Shown one piece after another: positions 1-8,766 of a stretch of 64,000 bases of DNA (positions are counted from its first letter, which is position 1; each line of letters opens with the position of its first letter). Both the position numbers and the translations under genes were made by a program. The stretch comes from Lentilactobacillus curieae (lineage in GTDB: Bacteria; Bacillota; Bacilli; Lactobacillales; Lactobacillaceae): contig NZ_CP018906.1 in NCBI RefSeq assembly GCF_000785105.2, forward strand, positions 2,031,861-2,095,860, given 5' to 3'. The notes under the pieces were generated by a model. It was given only the letters and a program-made list of their open reading frames with translations. It was not told where the DNA came from and did no database searches.

Positions 1-36
1 AGCTAATACTGTTGGTAATTCATGGATTTTTGCCAT
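1..36 (-). CDS. mutL: MutL DNA mismatch repair protein, N-terminal 12 codons only
   Basis: This is a partial gene; the window edge cuts it after 12 codons. The visible peptide MAKIHELPTVLA matches the usual MutL start (MAKIHEL). An AGGTGA ribosome site overlaps the TAG stop of mutS, and the ATG lies 10 bases past that stop, so mutS and mutL are very likely one transcript. MutL is the ATPase that couples MutS mismatch recognition to strand removal. Identity rests on a short peptide plus the conserved mutS-mutL order. Confidence 0.85.
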   Translation of the reverse strand, partial: MAKIHELPTVLA

Positions 37-46
37 TTTAAATCAC

Positions 47-2647
47 CTAATCCTTTTTAATCTTCTGTTGCCATTTATAAACTTGATTCATAATTTCCAT
101 TGGTGTTCTTGACATTAAATCAAGTTTTTTCAGTTGTGAAATTACATCAGCTTGTTTTTCGTCAATCTGATCCAGTGGGAACAAGGAAATCTGCTCCTCA
201 CTCTGAGGTTCTCGCTCAATATTTTCAACCATGGCGTTTGCTGAGCCATGAACTTCATTTTCGTTATCTTCTTGGAGATTGTCCAAAATCGTGCTAGCTC
301 TTCCAAGCAATGACTTCGGTAGGCCCGCCAATTTAGCAACGTGAATCCCGTATGATTTATCTGCTGGGCCCATCTGAATCTTATGAAGAAACACTAATTC
401 ACCATTTGATTCAGTTGCTCCCACGTGAACGTTCTTTAACTGTTTTAAAGACTGATCTAAGGCAGTTAGCTCATGATAATGGGTTGAAAATAGGGTTTTC
501 GCCCCAATATTGTTATGCACATATTCAATGATTGCCTGAGCTAGTGCCATTCCATCATAAGTCGCAGTTCCCCGACCAATTTCATCAAATAGGATCAAAC
601 TATTAGGCGTTGCGTTTTCAATGGCATCATCAGCTTCCTTCATTTCAACCATGAAGGTACTCTGCCCCGATATTAAGTCATCTGCGGCACCAATTCTGGT
701 AAAGATCTTATCAAAAATTGGCATCTCAGCGCTTTTCGCTGGGACAAAACAGCCTACCTGGTTCATTATGACTGCCAATGCGAGTTGCCGCATGTAAGTA
801 CTCTTACCAGACATATTGGGCCCAGTAATAAGTAACACGTTAGTATCCTCATTCAGGTCAACATCATTAGGAACATACTGTTGATGGCCTAAAACCTTCT
901 CAACCACAGGATGACGACCATCAACAATTTTAACTTCATGACCATCAATTAATTGAGGCTTAATAAACCGGTATTCTTCAGACACAGCAGCAAAGCTTTG
1001 AAGGACATCAGTCGTCGCAATTGCATCTGCCAAACGTTGAATATCCTTTATCGCTGCTTTTATTTGATCACGAACCTCGACGAATAATTTGTACTCAAGA
1101 TTTTTGCTTTGTTCTTGAGCTTCTAAAATCATGGCTTCTTTTTCTTTTAACTCTGGGGTCGAGAATCTCTCCGAGTTTGCTAACGTTTGTTTTCTTTGGT
1201 AACGATTCTCTGGAATTTTGGCTAAGTTGGTCTTGGTAACCTCGATGTAGTAACCAAAAACGTGATTAAACCCAACTTTTAGATTATTAATGCCAGTAAC
1301 TTCACGTTCTTTAGCCTCTAACTCAGCCAGCCAGCGTTGAGCATTATTAGTCGCATCACGGTATTTATCGAGCTGCTCATCATAACCGTCCTTAATGACA
1401 CCTCCGTCTGTAACAGAAATCGGTGGTTCATCGGCAATTGCCCGGTCAATCAAATCGACGATGTTATCTAAGGGAACTAGCTCCCTTAATAAATCATCAA
1501 AATTTTTATCCGCAATCTGCTCAAGAATGTAACGTACCTTAGGCACTTGCATCAGTGACGTTTTTAGTTGGATCATGTCTCGACCATTAACGCTTCCAAA
1601 TGCAACTCGGCCTGATAGTCGTTCCAAATCATAAACTTTGATTAGTTCATCTTGAAGTTGATTGCGTTCAAAGAAATGTTCCACCAAAACACCGACAATG
1701 TTTTGTCTTTGTTCAATTTTTCCTCGATTTACTAACGGCCGTTCAAGCCACTGCTTTAAAGTTCTACCACCCATTGCAGTCTTAGTTTGATCCAACAACC
1801 ACAGTAAAGTCCCTTGCTTCTTTCCAGTTCGAATATTCCGGACTAATTCTAGATTGTATTGAGAATTATGATCCATCTCCAAGAAATCGGAAGGTTCATA
1901 CATAACTGCCCGCTTTAAGTGATCTAAACTCCGCTTTTGGGTAGTTTCGATGTATGAAATTAAGAGTGACAGTACTTGTCTTGCAGAATCGCCTTCTGCG
2001 TCTTGGCTTAAATAACTAGTTGAAGAGTTGGCTGGCAACAATTCCTGTTTAGAAATCAGAATTCCTAATTTAGTCAAAGTTTCGGTAGCTTTTACAGGCA
2101 AATTATCGCCCAGAACGACAGTTTCTTTGCTTGATAGTGAAACTACCTCGTTAATGATTTCATCGATAGAAGTAAGATTAGCAACCTTAAGCTCTCCAGT
2201 TGAAAGGTCAGCATAAGCGAATCCATAAGTACCTTCATCGGAATTATAGTAAAGGGCAGTCAAATAATTGTTTTCTTTAGCGTTTTCACTACCAGTTTGG
2301 AACTGAGTCCCTGGAGTTACCAATTGAATAACTTCTCGCTTAACCATTCCCTTAGCAAGCTTAGGATCTTCCATTTGCTCACAGATTGCGACTTTATATC
2401 CTTGGTCTACCAAGATATCAATGTAGTTCTGCACCGACTTATGGGGCACACCACACATTGGCACTGGGTTCTTTGAGCTTTTATTGCGGTTGGTTAACGT
2501 AAGCTCAAGAATTTGTGACCCTTTTATGGCGTCATCGTTGAACATTTCATAAAAATCACCCAGACGGTAGAACAAGAATGCGTCAGGATACTGATCCTTG
2601 ATTTTTTGATACTGCTCCATCATTGGAGTTACTTCACTTTTTGCCAA
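47..2647 (-). CDS. mutS: DNA mismatch repair protein MutS
   Basis: MutS binds mispaired bases and small loops in new DNA and recruits MutL. The 866-residue length is normal for MutS1. The mismatch-wedge motif F-Y-E is at residues 32-34, the Walker [10 protein letters not shown] at about 609-617, and the Walker B/DEIGRGT stretch at about 683-693, followed by the conserved STHYHEL segment. The start is TTG behind AAGGAGA at good spacing; no in-frame ATG fits better. The gene begins 12 bases after ymdB stops and runs into mutL, so a ymdB-mutS-mutL unit is likely. A MutS2-type Smr domain is absent. Confidence 0.97.
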   Translation of the reverse strand: MAKSEVTPMMEQYQKIKDQYPDAFLFYRLGDFYEMFNDDAIKGSQILELTLTNRNKSSKNPVPMCGVPHKSVQNYIDILVDQGYKVAICEQMEDPKLAKGMVKREVIQLVTPGTQFQTGSENAKENNYLTALYYNSDEGTYGFAYADLSTGELKVANLTSIDEIINEVVSLSSKETVVLGDNLPVKATETLTKLGILISKQELLPANSSTSYLSQDAEGDSARQVLSLLISYIETTQKRSLDHLKRAVMYEPSDFLEMDHNSQYNLELVRNIRTGKKQGTLLWLLDQTKTAMGGRTLKQWLERPLVNRGKIEQRQNIVGVLVEHFFERNQLQDELIKVYDLERLSGRVAFGSVNGRDMIQLKTSLMQVPKVRYILEQIADKNFDDLLRELVPLDNIVDLIDRAIADEPPISVTDGGVIKDGYDEQLDKYRDATNNAQRWLAELEAKEREVTGINNLKVGFNHVFGYYIEVTKTNLAKIPENRYQRKQTLANSERFSTPELKEKEAMILEAQEQSKNLEYKLFVEVRDQIKAAIKDIQRLADAIATTDVLQSFAAVSEEYRFIKPQLIDGHEVKIVDGRHPVVEKVLGHQQYVPNDVDLNEDTNVLLITGPNMSGKSTYMRQLALAVIMNQVGCFVPAKSAEMPIFDKIFTRIGAADDLISGQSTFMVEMKEADDAIENATPNSLILFDEIGRGTATYDGMALAQAIIEYVHNNIGAKTLFSTHYHELTALDQSLKQLKNVHVGATESNGELVFLHKIQMGPADKSYGIHVAKLAGLPKSLLGRASTILDNLQEDNENEVHGSANAMVENIEREPQSEEQISLFPLDQIDEKQADVISQLKKLDLMSRTPMEIMNQVYKWQQKIKKD

Positions 2648-2659
2648 TCTAAAGTCTCC

Positions 2660-3457
2660 TTAAAAAAGTCCGTTCTCCATTTGCTTAACGGGTTCAATTT
2701 TAGTTGCGTTTCCAGTCTTTTCATCAATGTCTATGATACATCCACAAATGATTCCTCGACTATCTTCATCCACTTTATATCTTGCTGGACGCTGATTTAA
2801 AAATCTCTCAATGACACTTTTTTCTTGCATTCCAAGCATTCCATCAGCCGGCCCAGTCATCCCTGCGTCCGTAAGAAAAGCAGTTTTTCCATTGATAATT
2901 CTAGCGTCATTGGTTTGAACGTGAGTGTGAGTGCCAACAACTGCAGAAACTTCGCCACTCATATACTTAGCGAATGCTAACTTTTCGCTAGTGGCTTCAG
3001 CATGAAAGTCAACAAAGAATGCATCAGCTTCGGATTGTAAAGATTTTACCAGCTCAGTTGCTTCCCTAAAAGGATCATCTAAATTATCTAAAAATACTCT
3101 ACCTTGAAAATTTAACACAGCAAGCCTGAAACCATTGACATTCATAATGGTATATCCTGTTCCAGGGACGTTTTCTCCCGGAAAATTGTACGGTCTGATC
3201 AACCGCTTCGAGTCATCAATAAAATCATTGATTTCGGGGTTGCTCCAAGCGTGGTTACCCAGAGTAACAACATCAACTCCAGATGACATCATTTCTTTGT
3301 AACCCGAAAGATTGATGCCCCTTCCCATTGGTGTTGAGTTTTCTCCATTAGCAATCGTGACTTGAGGCCGGTATTCCTGCTTTAATGCTGGAACATAATC
3401 CCTAATCATTTTCATTCCCTTATTTCCAACAACATCACCGATGAAAAGAATCCGCAT
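2660..3457 (-). CDS. ymdB: YmdB-family metallophosphoesterase (2',3'-cyclic nucleotide phosphodiesterase)
   Basis: Members of this calcineurin-like family hydrolyse 2',3'-cyclic nucleotides and in Bacillus influence RNase Y function and biofilm choice. Metal-site motifs are visible: GDVVG near the N-terminus, LGNHAWSN, VDFHAEATSEK and GTHTHVQTND. I start at the internal ATG (MRILFIGDVVG). The ATG 15 bases upstream is part of the AATGAGGA ribosome site itself, so the longer reading is unlikely. The protein is 265 residues, usual for the family. It sits between rny and mutS, as in many Firmicutes, which supports a link to RNA turnover. Confidence 0.92.
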   Translation of the reverse strand: MRILFIGDVVGNKGMKMIRDYVPALKQEYRPQVTIANGENSTPMGRGINLSGYKEMMSSGVDVVTLGNHAWSNPEINDFIDDSKRLIRPYNFPGENVPGTGYTIMNVNGFRLAVLNFQGRVFLDNLDDPFREATELVKSLQSEADAFFVDFHAEATSEKLAFAKYMSGEVSAVVGTHTHVQTNDARIINGKTAFLTDAGMTGPADGMLGMQEKSVIERFLNQRPARYKVDEDSRGIICGCIIDIDEKTGNATKIEPVKQMENGLF

Positions 3458-3531
3458 TCTGTATTTCCTCATTACTTTCTATTATGTAATTTAAGTTTGA
3501 TTATCAATAAGATTTTACAATTATAAAAGAA

Positions 3532-3556
3532 AAAAGACCAGCTTACCTGATCTTTT
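3532..3556 (-). terminator. Rho-independent terminator of rny
   Basis: An AAAAGA/TCTTTT stem with an inner CAG/CTG helix and one mismatch is followed on the minus strand by a T-rich run. It overlaps the rny stop codon. It separates rny from ymdB only partly if it is leaky. Confidence 0.6.
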
Positions 3557-5135
3557 ACTTTGCATATTCAACCGATCTGACTTCACGAATAACCGTGACC
3601 TTGATGTGGCCGGGATACTTCATTTCAGATTCAATTTTTTGTTTAATGTTTCTAGAAAGGACAATCGCCTGGGTGTCAGAGACATCGTTTGGCTTTGCAA
3701 TTACCCTAATTTCTCTACCAGCTTGAATTGCATAACTCTTCTCAACTTCATCGAAACTATCGGTGATCTTTTCGAGGCTATCCAATCTGTGTACAAAGCT
3801 TTCCAAAGACTCACTGTGTGCACCTGGTCTAGAAATGGCAATCTTTTCAGCAACTGCAACTAACTCAGAAATAATAAATTCTGGTTGATTTCCTTCGTGA
3901 TAAGCAGCAATGGAGTCGATAACTACGGGACTCTCATGATACTTCTTTGCTAAATCAACACCAACATCAACGTGAGATCCCTCAACACCGCTGTTGGCGG
4001 CCTTTCCTATATCGTGTAATAATCCTGCGCGCTTAGCTAAAGTAACATCCTCACCTAATTCAGACGCCAATGCGCCTGCTAACTTAGCAACCTCAATTGA
4101 ATGACTTAACAGATTTTGACCATTAACAATCTTAAAGTTTAATTGACCAACCAGCTTGATCATATCAGGACCCATTGAGTGGATTCCGAGTTCAAACAAC
4201 GTTTCTTCTCCAATTTCTTGGATACGTTGCTCAAGTTCTTTACGACTCTTATCAACCATCTCTTCAATGCGAGCTGGATGAATTCGGCCATCCTTTATCA
4301 ATTTTTCAAGGGTCATCTTAGCGACTTCTCTTCTAATTGGATCAAATCCGCTTAACACAACCGCCTCGGGAGTATCATCGATAATTAAATCAACTCCAGT
4401 AAGGGTCTCAAAAGTACGAATGTTTCGGCCTTCACGACCAATGATTCGTCCCTTCATATCCTCATTAGGCAAATTAACAACTGTAACTGTCGTTTCAGAC
4501 ACAACGTCTGCTGAACTCTGTTGAATAGCTTCGATAATTAACTTCTTGGCATTCTCATCAGCTTCAGCAGCTGCCTGATCATAGCTCTCCTTAACCATTC
4601 GAGCCTTTTCATCAGTTAGCTTTGCATCTGTTTCCTTTAAAATCATTTCGCGCGCTTCGTCGTTTGACAACCCAGCAACACGTTCAATTTCTGATTGGCG
4701 TTTTTCAATAAGTGAGTTTGCTTCTTTTTGTTGTGATACTAAACTTTGTTGTTCCTTATTAATTCTTTGTTCTTTACGGTTAAGACTGTTTTCCCGCTTT
4801 TCGAAGGAAGAATCTTTCCGGTCTAGAGCCTCTTCACGCTGCAAAAGTCTATCTTCCTGTTTTTGAATTTCAGAGCGACGTTTTTTGAGCTCATTCTCAA
4901 CAGTACTACGATAGCGATGATTATCTTCTTGAGCAGTTAACTTAGATTCCTTAATTAATGTGTCCGCCTTTTTCTTGGCATCTGCAATAATTTCACTAGC
5001 ACTGCTTTTCGTAGATTGTTCTTCACGCAACTGAATTTTTTTCTGGGTAGTTTTCCCAAATATAAAACTAATAATTCCAACTATACCAGCAACAAGGATA
5101 GCGATGATTGCGAGGATTATTCCAGTCATATTCAT
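3555..5135 (-). CDS. rny: Ribonuclease Y
   Basis: RNase Y is the membrane-anchored endoribonuclease that starts mRNA decay in many Firmicutes. The 526-residue protein has an N-terminal membrane helix (about residues 5-27), a long charged coiled coil (about 30-200), a KH domain with GRIIGREGRNIRTFE, and an HD domain with SHSIEVAKLAG and LLHDIGKA. The KH and HD order and the total length are typical. The ATG follows GGAGGTGAAGTC. The gene has its own consensus-like promoter about 80 bases upstream and a terminator at its stop, so it can be transcribed alone. Confidence 0.97.
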   Translation of the reverse strand: MNMTGIILAIIAILVAGIVGIISFIFGKTTQKKIQLREEQSTKSSASEIIADAKKKADTLIKESKLTAQEDNHRYRSTVENELKKRRSEIQKQEDRLLQREEALDRKDSSFEKRENSLNRKEQRINKEQQSLVSQQKEANSLIEKRQSEIERVAGLSNDEAREMILKETDAKLTDEKARMVKESYDQAAAEADENAKKLIIEAIQQSSADVVSETTVTVVNLPNEDMKGRIIGREGRNIRTFETLTGVDLIIDDTPEAVVLSGFDPIRREVAKMTLEKLIKDGRIHPARIEEMVDKSRKELEQRIQEIGEETLFELGIHSMGPDMIKLVGQLNFKIVNGQNLLSHSIEVAKLAGALASELGEDVTLAKRAGLLHDIGKAANSGVEGSHVDVGVDLAKKYHESPVVIDSIAAYHEGNQPEFIISELVAVAEKIAISRPGAHSESLESFVHRLDSLEKITDSFDEVEKSYAIQAGREIRVIAKPNDVSDTQAIVLSRNIKQKIESEMKYPGHIKVTVIREVRSVEYAK

Positions 5136-5215
5136 GACTTCACCTCCAAATCATCATAAAATGATTATAGTTTAAACCAATAATAAGATGTTATTTGATT
5201 ATTGACACAACTATT

Positions 5216-5244
5216 ATTCTAATGTGTTGGCCTGACAGTGTCAA
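5216..5244 (-). promoter_or_regulatory. Sigma-A type promoter of rny
   Basis: Read on the minus strand there is a perfect TTGACA -35, a 17-base spacer and a TAGAAT -10. It lies about 80 bases upstream of the rny ATG and downstream of the recA terminator. Confidence 0.8.
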
Positions 5245-5287
5245 TCATCTTCATCGTAATATCAATGTTTTCATGCAATTTTTCATT

Positions 5288-5332
5288 TATAGCAAAAAAG
5301 CAGTGGCAATTTAGCCACTACTTTTTGCTATA
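5288..5332 (-). terminator. Terminator downstream of recA
   Basis: A long hairpin: TATAGCAAAAA, then AGTGGC, a short AATTTA-type loop, GCCACT, then TTTTTGCTATA. The outer A/T arms supply a T-run on either strand. It lies 8 bases past the recA stop. Confidence 0.85.
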
Positions 5333-5340
5333 AATCAATT

Positions 5341-6444
5341 TTATTTGTCGATATTTAAATCTAAGCTTTCTGCTTCAGGTTTAGTTTCTTTGTCGTCCGC
5401 CTTGTTATCTTTGCCTTTTGGCTTGTCATCAGTCTTTTTACTATCTGATTGATCATCAGGAATCCCATAGGCTTCTCGAACTTTAGTTTCAACCTCGGCG
5501 TAAATATCTGGATGGTCAACAAGGTATTGCTTAGCGTTCTCTCTACCTTGGCCAATCCGATCCTCACCATATGAATACCAAGATCCAGATTTATTAACGA
5601 TGTCCTTCTCAACGGCCATATCGATAAGTTCACCAGATTGAGAGATTCCTTGGCCATACATGATATCAACTTCGGCTCTTCTAAATGGAGGAGCTACCTT
5701 ATTCTTAACCACTTTGATTCGGGTCCGGTTACCAATAATGTCAGTTCCATCTTTAATCTGTTCAGCTCTTCTAACTTCAAGTCTGATTGTTGAATAGAAC
5801 TTCAATGCCCGGCCACCAGGAGTGGTTTCAGGATTACCAAACATAACCCCAACCTTTTCACGAATCTGGTTAATGAACAATGCAATTGTTTTAGTTTTGT
5901 TAATTGTTCCGGATAACTTACGAAGCGCTTGTGACATTAAACGAGCTTGTAACCCAACATGTTGGTCTCCCATTTCACCGTCAATTTCTGCTCGTGGAAC
6001 CAATGCAGCAACTGAATCGACAACTACAATATCGATTGCACCACTGGTAACCAAGGCATCGGCAATCTGAAGCCCTTGTTCACCAGTATCTGGTTGTGAA
6101 AGCAACAAATCGTCAATGTTTACACCTAAATGAGTTGCATATACAGGATCCAACGCATTTTCGGCATCGATGTATGCTGCAGTTCCCCCACGTTTTTGAA
6201 CTTCAGCAACGGCATGTAACGCAACCGTTGTTTTACCAGAACTTTCAGGACCGTAGATTTCAACGATTCTTCCTCGTGGATAGCCACCCACCCCAAGTGC
6301 TTCATCGAGGGCTAGTGAGCCAGTTGGAATTGTTGAAATTTGGGTATCGGCTTTGTCTCCCATTCGCATGATGGAGCCTTTTCCGAACTCTTTTTCAATA
6401 CTCTTTAGCGCCTTATCTAAGGCAGCTTTTCTTTGGTCAGCCAT
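5341..6444 (-). CDS. recA: Recombinase RecA
   Basis: RecA forms the filament on single-stranded DNA for homologous recombination and triggers LexA self-cleavage. Walker [10 protein letters not shown] is at residues 65-73; the family stretches [14 protein letters not shown] and [29 protein letters not shown] are intact. The last 45 or so residues are a charged Lys/Asp/Glu tail, typical of RecA C-termini in lactobacilli. The ATG follows GGGAGGTAACGA. The gene has its own promoter with a LexA box just upstream of the -35, so SOS induction is expected. Confidence 0.99.
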   Translation of the reverse strand: MADQRKAALDKALKSIEKEFGKGSIMRMGDKADTQISTIPTGSLALDEALGVGGYPRGRIVEIYGPESSGKTTVALHAVAEVQKRGGTAAYIDAENALDPVYATHLGVNIDDLLLSQPDTGEQGLQIADALVTSGAIDIVVVDSVAALVPRAEIDGEMGDQHVGLQARLMSQALRKLSGTINKTKTIALFINQIREKVGVMFGNPETTPGGRALKFYSTIRLEVRRAEQIKDGTDIIGNRTRIKVVKNKVAPPFRRAEVDIMYGQGISQSGELIDMAVEKDIVNKSGSWYSYGEDRIGQGRENAKQYLVDHPDIYAEVETKVREAYGIPDDQSDSKKTDDKPKGKDNKADDKETKPEAESLDLNIDK

Positions 6445-6488
6445 TCGTTACCTCCCACTTTCCGTTAGGAAATGTTTACTAGTCAACT

Positions 6489-6517
6489 ATACTAATGATT
6501 TTTAAAAAAATCAACAA
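6489..6517 (-). promoter_or_regulatory. recA promoter
   Basis: Minus strand: TTGTTG, 17-base spacer, TAGTAT. It ends about 45 bases before the recA ATG and is bordered upstream by the LexA box at 6523-6536. Confidence 0.65.
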
Positions 6518-6522
6518 AAATG

Positions 6523-6536
6523 CGAACAAAAGTTCG
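6523..6536. promoter_or_regulatory. LexA (DinR) SOS box
   Basis: CGAACAAAAGTTCG is a perfect palindrome of the Firmicutes form CGAAC-N4-GTTCG. It sits between the cinA stop codon and the recA -35 element. This is the known position of SOS operators in recA promoters of Bacillus relatives; LexA binding itself is inferred. Confidence 0.85.
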
Positions 6537-6537
6537 T

Positions 6538-7008
6538 TTATTTTTCAATTTCCGCCAAAACTAATTTTAGCCCTTGCTCAACACAATGTGTTCTAATTTC
6601 ATTTCGACTACCATCGAAGTGATACTCCCTTGAATAAGTTTTATCACCCGGAAGCGCAATCCCGATAAAAACTGTTCCTGCTGGTTTACCTTCTAGTGAA
6701 TCAGGACCAGCAGCTCCAGTAAATGAGATCCCGATATCTTTTCTTAGGATTGATCGTGCTTGATTTGCCATCCAAACAACAGTCTCACCACTTACTACCC
6801 CAAAAGTATCAATTACATCTTTTGGAATTCCCAGCAGTTGTTCCTTAACTTCATTCGAGTAGGTCACAAAACCACCCTCAAAGGCGCTTGAGACTCCAGG
6901 CACTTGGCCAATTGTACTTTGAAATTCACCTGCAGTTAAGCTTTCAGCAGCGGTAATTGAAATGTCTTTCTCAATCAGAAGATTTACCACGCGCTCTTGA
7001 ATTGTCAT
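6538..7008 (-). CDS. cinA: CinA C-terminal-domain protein, probable nicotinamide-nucleotide amidase (PncC type)
   Basis: The 156 residues correspond only to the C-terminal amidase domain of CinA; full CinA proteins are about 410 residues with an N-terminal molybdopterin-binding-like domain that is absent here. Recognisable stretches are TAAESLTAGEF, GVSSAFEGGFVTYSNEVKEQLLG and SFTGAAGPDSLEGKPAGTVFIG. The family turns nicotinamide mononucleotide into nicotinate mononucleotide for NAD recycling. Start is the ATG 7 bases after GGAGG; upstream TTG and ATG codons overlap the ribosome site. Its place between pgsA and recA is where full-length cinA sits in streptococci and bacilli. Confidence 0.87.
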   Translation of the reverse strand: MTIQERVVNLLIEKDISITAAESLTAGEFQSTIGQVPGVSSAFEGGFVTYSNEVKEQLLGIPKDVIDTFGVVSGETVVWMANQARSILRKDIGISFTGAAGPDSLEGKPAGTVFIGIALPGDKTYSREYHFDGSRNEIRTHCVEQGLKLVLAEIEK

Positions 7009-7036
7009 TACCATTCCTCCCAAAGATATAGATACG

Positions 7037-7066
7037 AAAAAAGAAGATAAAAAATTATCTTCTTTT
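7037..7066 (-). terminator. Terminator downstream of pgsA
   Basis: AAAAGAAGATAA and TTATCTTCTTTT form a 12-bp A/T-rich stem with a 4-base loop, with a T-run on the minus strand. It lies only about 30 bases upstream of the cinA start, so cinA needs read-through or a promoter overlapping the hairpin. Confidence 0.7.
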
Positions 7067-7075
7067 GAAAATTAT

Positions 7076-7657
7076 TTAAAAAGAATCAGAGAAAATTGAC
7101 CGATTTTTAACAAAATAATCAATCCCAGAATAAACTGTAAAGAACAAGCAAATGTATAACATAATTTCTCCAAGTGGTAAGTTAATTGCCGCAAAGAAGA
7201 CGTTATTAAGTAGCAAGAAAATAATTGCCAACATCTGCGTTGTAGTTTTAATTTTCCCTGGCCAAGCGGCTGCCAATACCTGGCCATCATTTTCAACGAT
7301 GATTAATCTTAGACCAGTAACTGCTAATTCCCGGCAAACGATTATGGCAACTACCCATGCAGGTGCCATATTTAACTCCACCAAAAAGATAAATGCTGTC
7401 ATAACCAACATTTTGTCGGCTAATGGGTCAGCAAACTTGCCAAAGTTAGTGACCAAATGGTTTCTTCTAGCAATTTGACCATCCAAAAAATCAGTTAGCG
7501 AGGCAACGATGAAAACCAAAGCAGCAAGAAGTCGGCTTCCTGTTAAGACTGTTCCGCCAACCTGCATAACCCCCATTGTTGTAGGAATCGCTAAAATCAA
7601 AATGAAAAATGGTATCAAAATGATTCTAAAAATTGTTAATTTATTTGGTAAATTCAT
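7076..7657 (-). CDS. pgsA: CDP-diacylglycerol--glycerol-3-phosphate 3-phosphatidyltransferase
   Basis: This integral membrane enzyme makes phosphatidylglycerol phosphate, the committed step to phosphatidylglycerol. The CDP-alcohol phosphotransferase signature is complete: D-G-x2-A-R-x8-G-x3-D-x3-D within TDFLDGQIARR and GKFADPLADKM, around residues 57-84. Several hydrophobic segments fit the multi-helix fold, and 193 residues is the standard length. It is 21 bases after rodZ stops, so both are likely one operon, with a terminator just after pgsA. Confidence 0.97.
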   Translation of the reverse strand: MNLPNKLTIFRIILIPFFILILAIPTTMGVMQVGGTVLTGSRLLAALVFIVASLTDFLDGQIARRNHLVTNFGKFADPLADKMLVMTAFIFLVELNMAPAWVVAIIVCRELAVTGLRLIIVENDGQVLAAAWPGKIKTTTQMLAIIFLLLNNVFFAAINLPLGEIMLYICLFFTVYSGIDYFVKNRSIFSDSF

Positions 7658-7678
7658 CTTAAGCCCTCAACATTCTTA

Positions 7679-8686
7679 TTAATATCCTGTGGTACCTGTA
7701 TCTGTACCTGTTTGGGTACCCGTAGTATCCGTTGTTGTATCAGTTGTTGATGAAGAAGTTTCAGTGCTTGATGAATCTGCTGAACCGTTAAGTTGGAGAA
7801 TAACGTTTCTAACCTGACTTGATGCTGTTGGCAACTTCATTTGCTTACCATCAACAGAAATCTTGGTTACGGGTGCATTACCAGAATTAATTGTTACTGA
7901 TGATGTATTCGCAGGAAGCGAAACGGTGTGTGATTTACCAGCAGTTAAAGCAGCTTGCCACAATGAACTACCGTCCGCAGTTACTGACATCCAAGCACTA
8001 GTTGCAGACGAGTCAGAAGTAGCTGAATCTGATCCTGATGCTTCTGTAACGCTTAGCTTAATTTTAGGCGTCTTGGAAGCACCTTTAACCCGATAAGTTA
8101 AATCAGAATCAGTTGCTGACAGTTGACTGAAACTAACTTTCGTATTTGAAGTTGAGGCCTTTTTCTTGGCTTTCTTGGCACTGGATGACTTACTGCTTGA
8201 GCTTGATCCAGAAACAGAAACTTTGCTAGTCTCAATTTCAGTCTTTGCAGTATTCCTAGTGCTTTTAGCTGCAGCAACCCAAATGGCAATCAAGATGATC
8301 AATACAACCACAGAAACGGCTGCAATCGGAATATAACGGCGAATTTTCTCAGTTCGCTCATCAGCTTTACGTTGAACTGAACGAGTTTGAGGATTGTCAT
8401 CGTTTACTCGATCAACATATTCAGGATCTTCAGTATCCGGAAGCTTGTGGTTAAAGTCGTTTAACAATTCCTGACCGTTTAGTCCCACAGAGTCAGCGTA
8501 TTGTTTAACGAAGGCTCTCACGTAGAACTCACCTGGTAAAGCATCGAAATTGTTATCTTCAATCGCCATTAAATAACGCTTTTGAATTTTGGTATTTTTT
8601 TGTAAATCATCAAGGGTATAACCTTTGGCCACCCTTGCATCGTGTAATTTTTGTCCAATTGTTACGGATTGGTTTTCGTTATCCAT
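7679..8686 (-). CDS. rodZ: RodZ-like helix-turn-helix membrane protein (YmfM family)
   Basis: RodZ links MreB to the membrane and helps set rod shape. The N-terminal part (about residues 8-70) is a RodZ-type HTH (GQKLHDARVAKGYTLDDLQ, FYVRAFVKQYAD). One membrane helix lies at about 119-140, then a Ser/Lys-rich linker (about 150-180), a beta-rich extracellular domain like DUF4115, and a Ser/Thr/Gly tail over the last 25 residues. ATG follows GGAGA. The same window carries mreB, mreC, mreD, mbl and rodA, its likely partners. The low-complexity tail is longer than in Bacillus RodZ. Confidence 0.92.
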   Translation of the reverse strand: MDNENQSVTIGQKLHDARVAKGYTLDDLQKNTKIQKRYLMAIEDNNFDALPGEFYVRAFVKQYADSVGLNGQELLNDFNHKLPDTEDPEYVDRVNDDNPQTRSVQRKADERTEKIRRYIPIAAVSVVVLIILIAIWVAAAKSTRNTAKTEIETSKVSVSGSSSSSKSSSAKKAKKKASTSNTKVSFSQLSATDSDLTYRVKGASKTPKIKLSVTEASGSDSATSDSSATSAWMSVTADGSSLWQAALTAGKSHTVSLPANTSSVTINSGNAPVTKISVDGKQMKLPTASSQVRNVILQLNGSADSSSTETSSSTTDTTTDTTGTQTGTDTGTTGY

Positions 8687-8721
8687 ACTGATTCTCCATT
8701 ACTTTTTTTATCATTAAGTCA

Positions 8722-8730
8722 AGTATAGCA
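8722..8730 (-). promoter_or_regulatory. Extended -10 promoter of rodZ-pgsA
   Basis: Minus strand TGCTATACT is an extended -10; the -35 (TAAATC at 17 bases) is poor. The same TATGCTATACTT block occurs in the mreB promoter at 18147-18155. Confidence 0.55.
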
Positions 8731-8766
8731 TATGATTTTCATCAGATTTACACCTTAAAAAATAAT

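Noticed and set aside
6538..7075. cinA as a frameshifted remnant of a full-length gene.
   Set aside because: No trace of the N-terminal domain lies in other frames upstream; the terminator and pgsA begin at once, and the short gene has a proper start.
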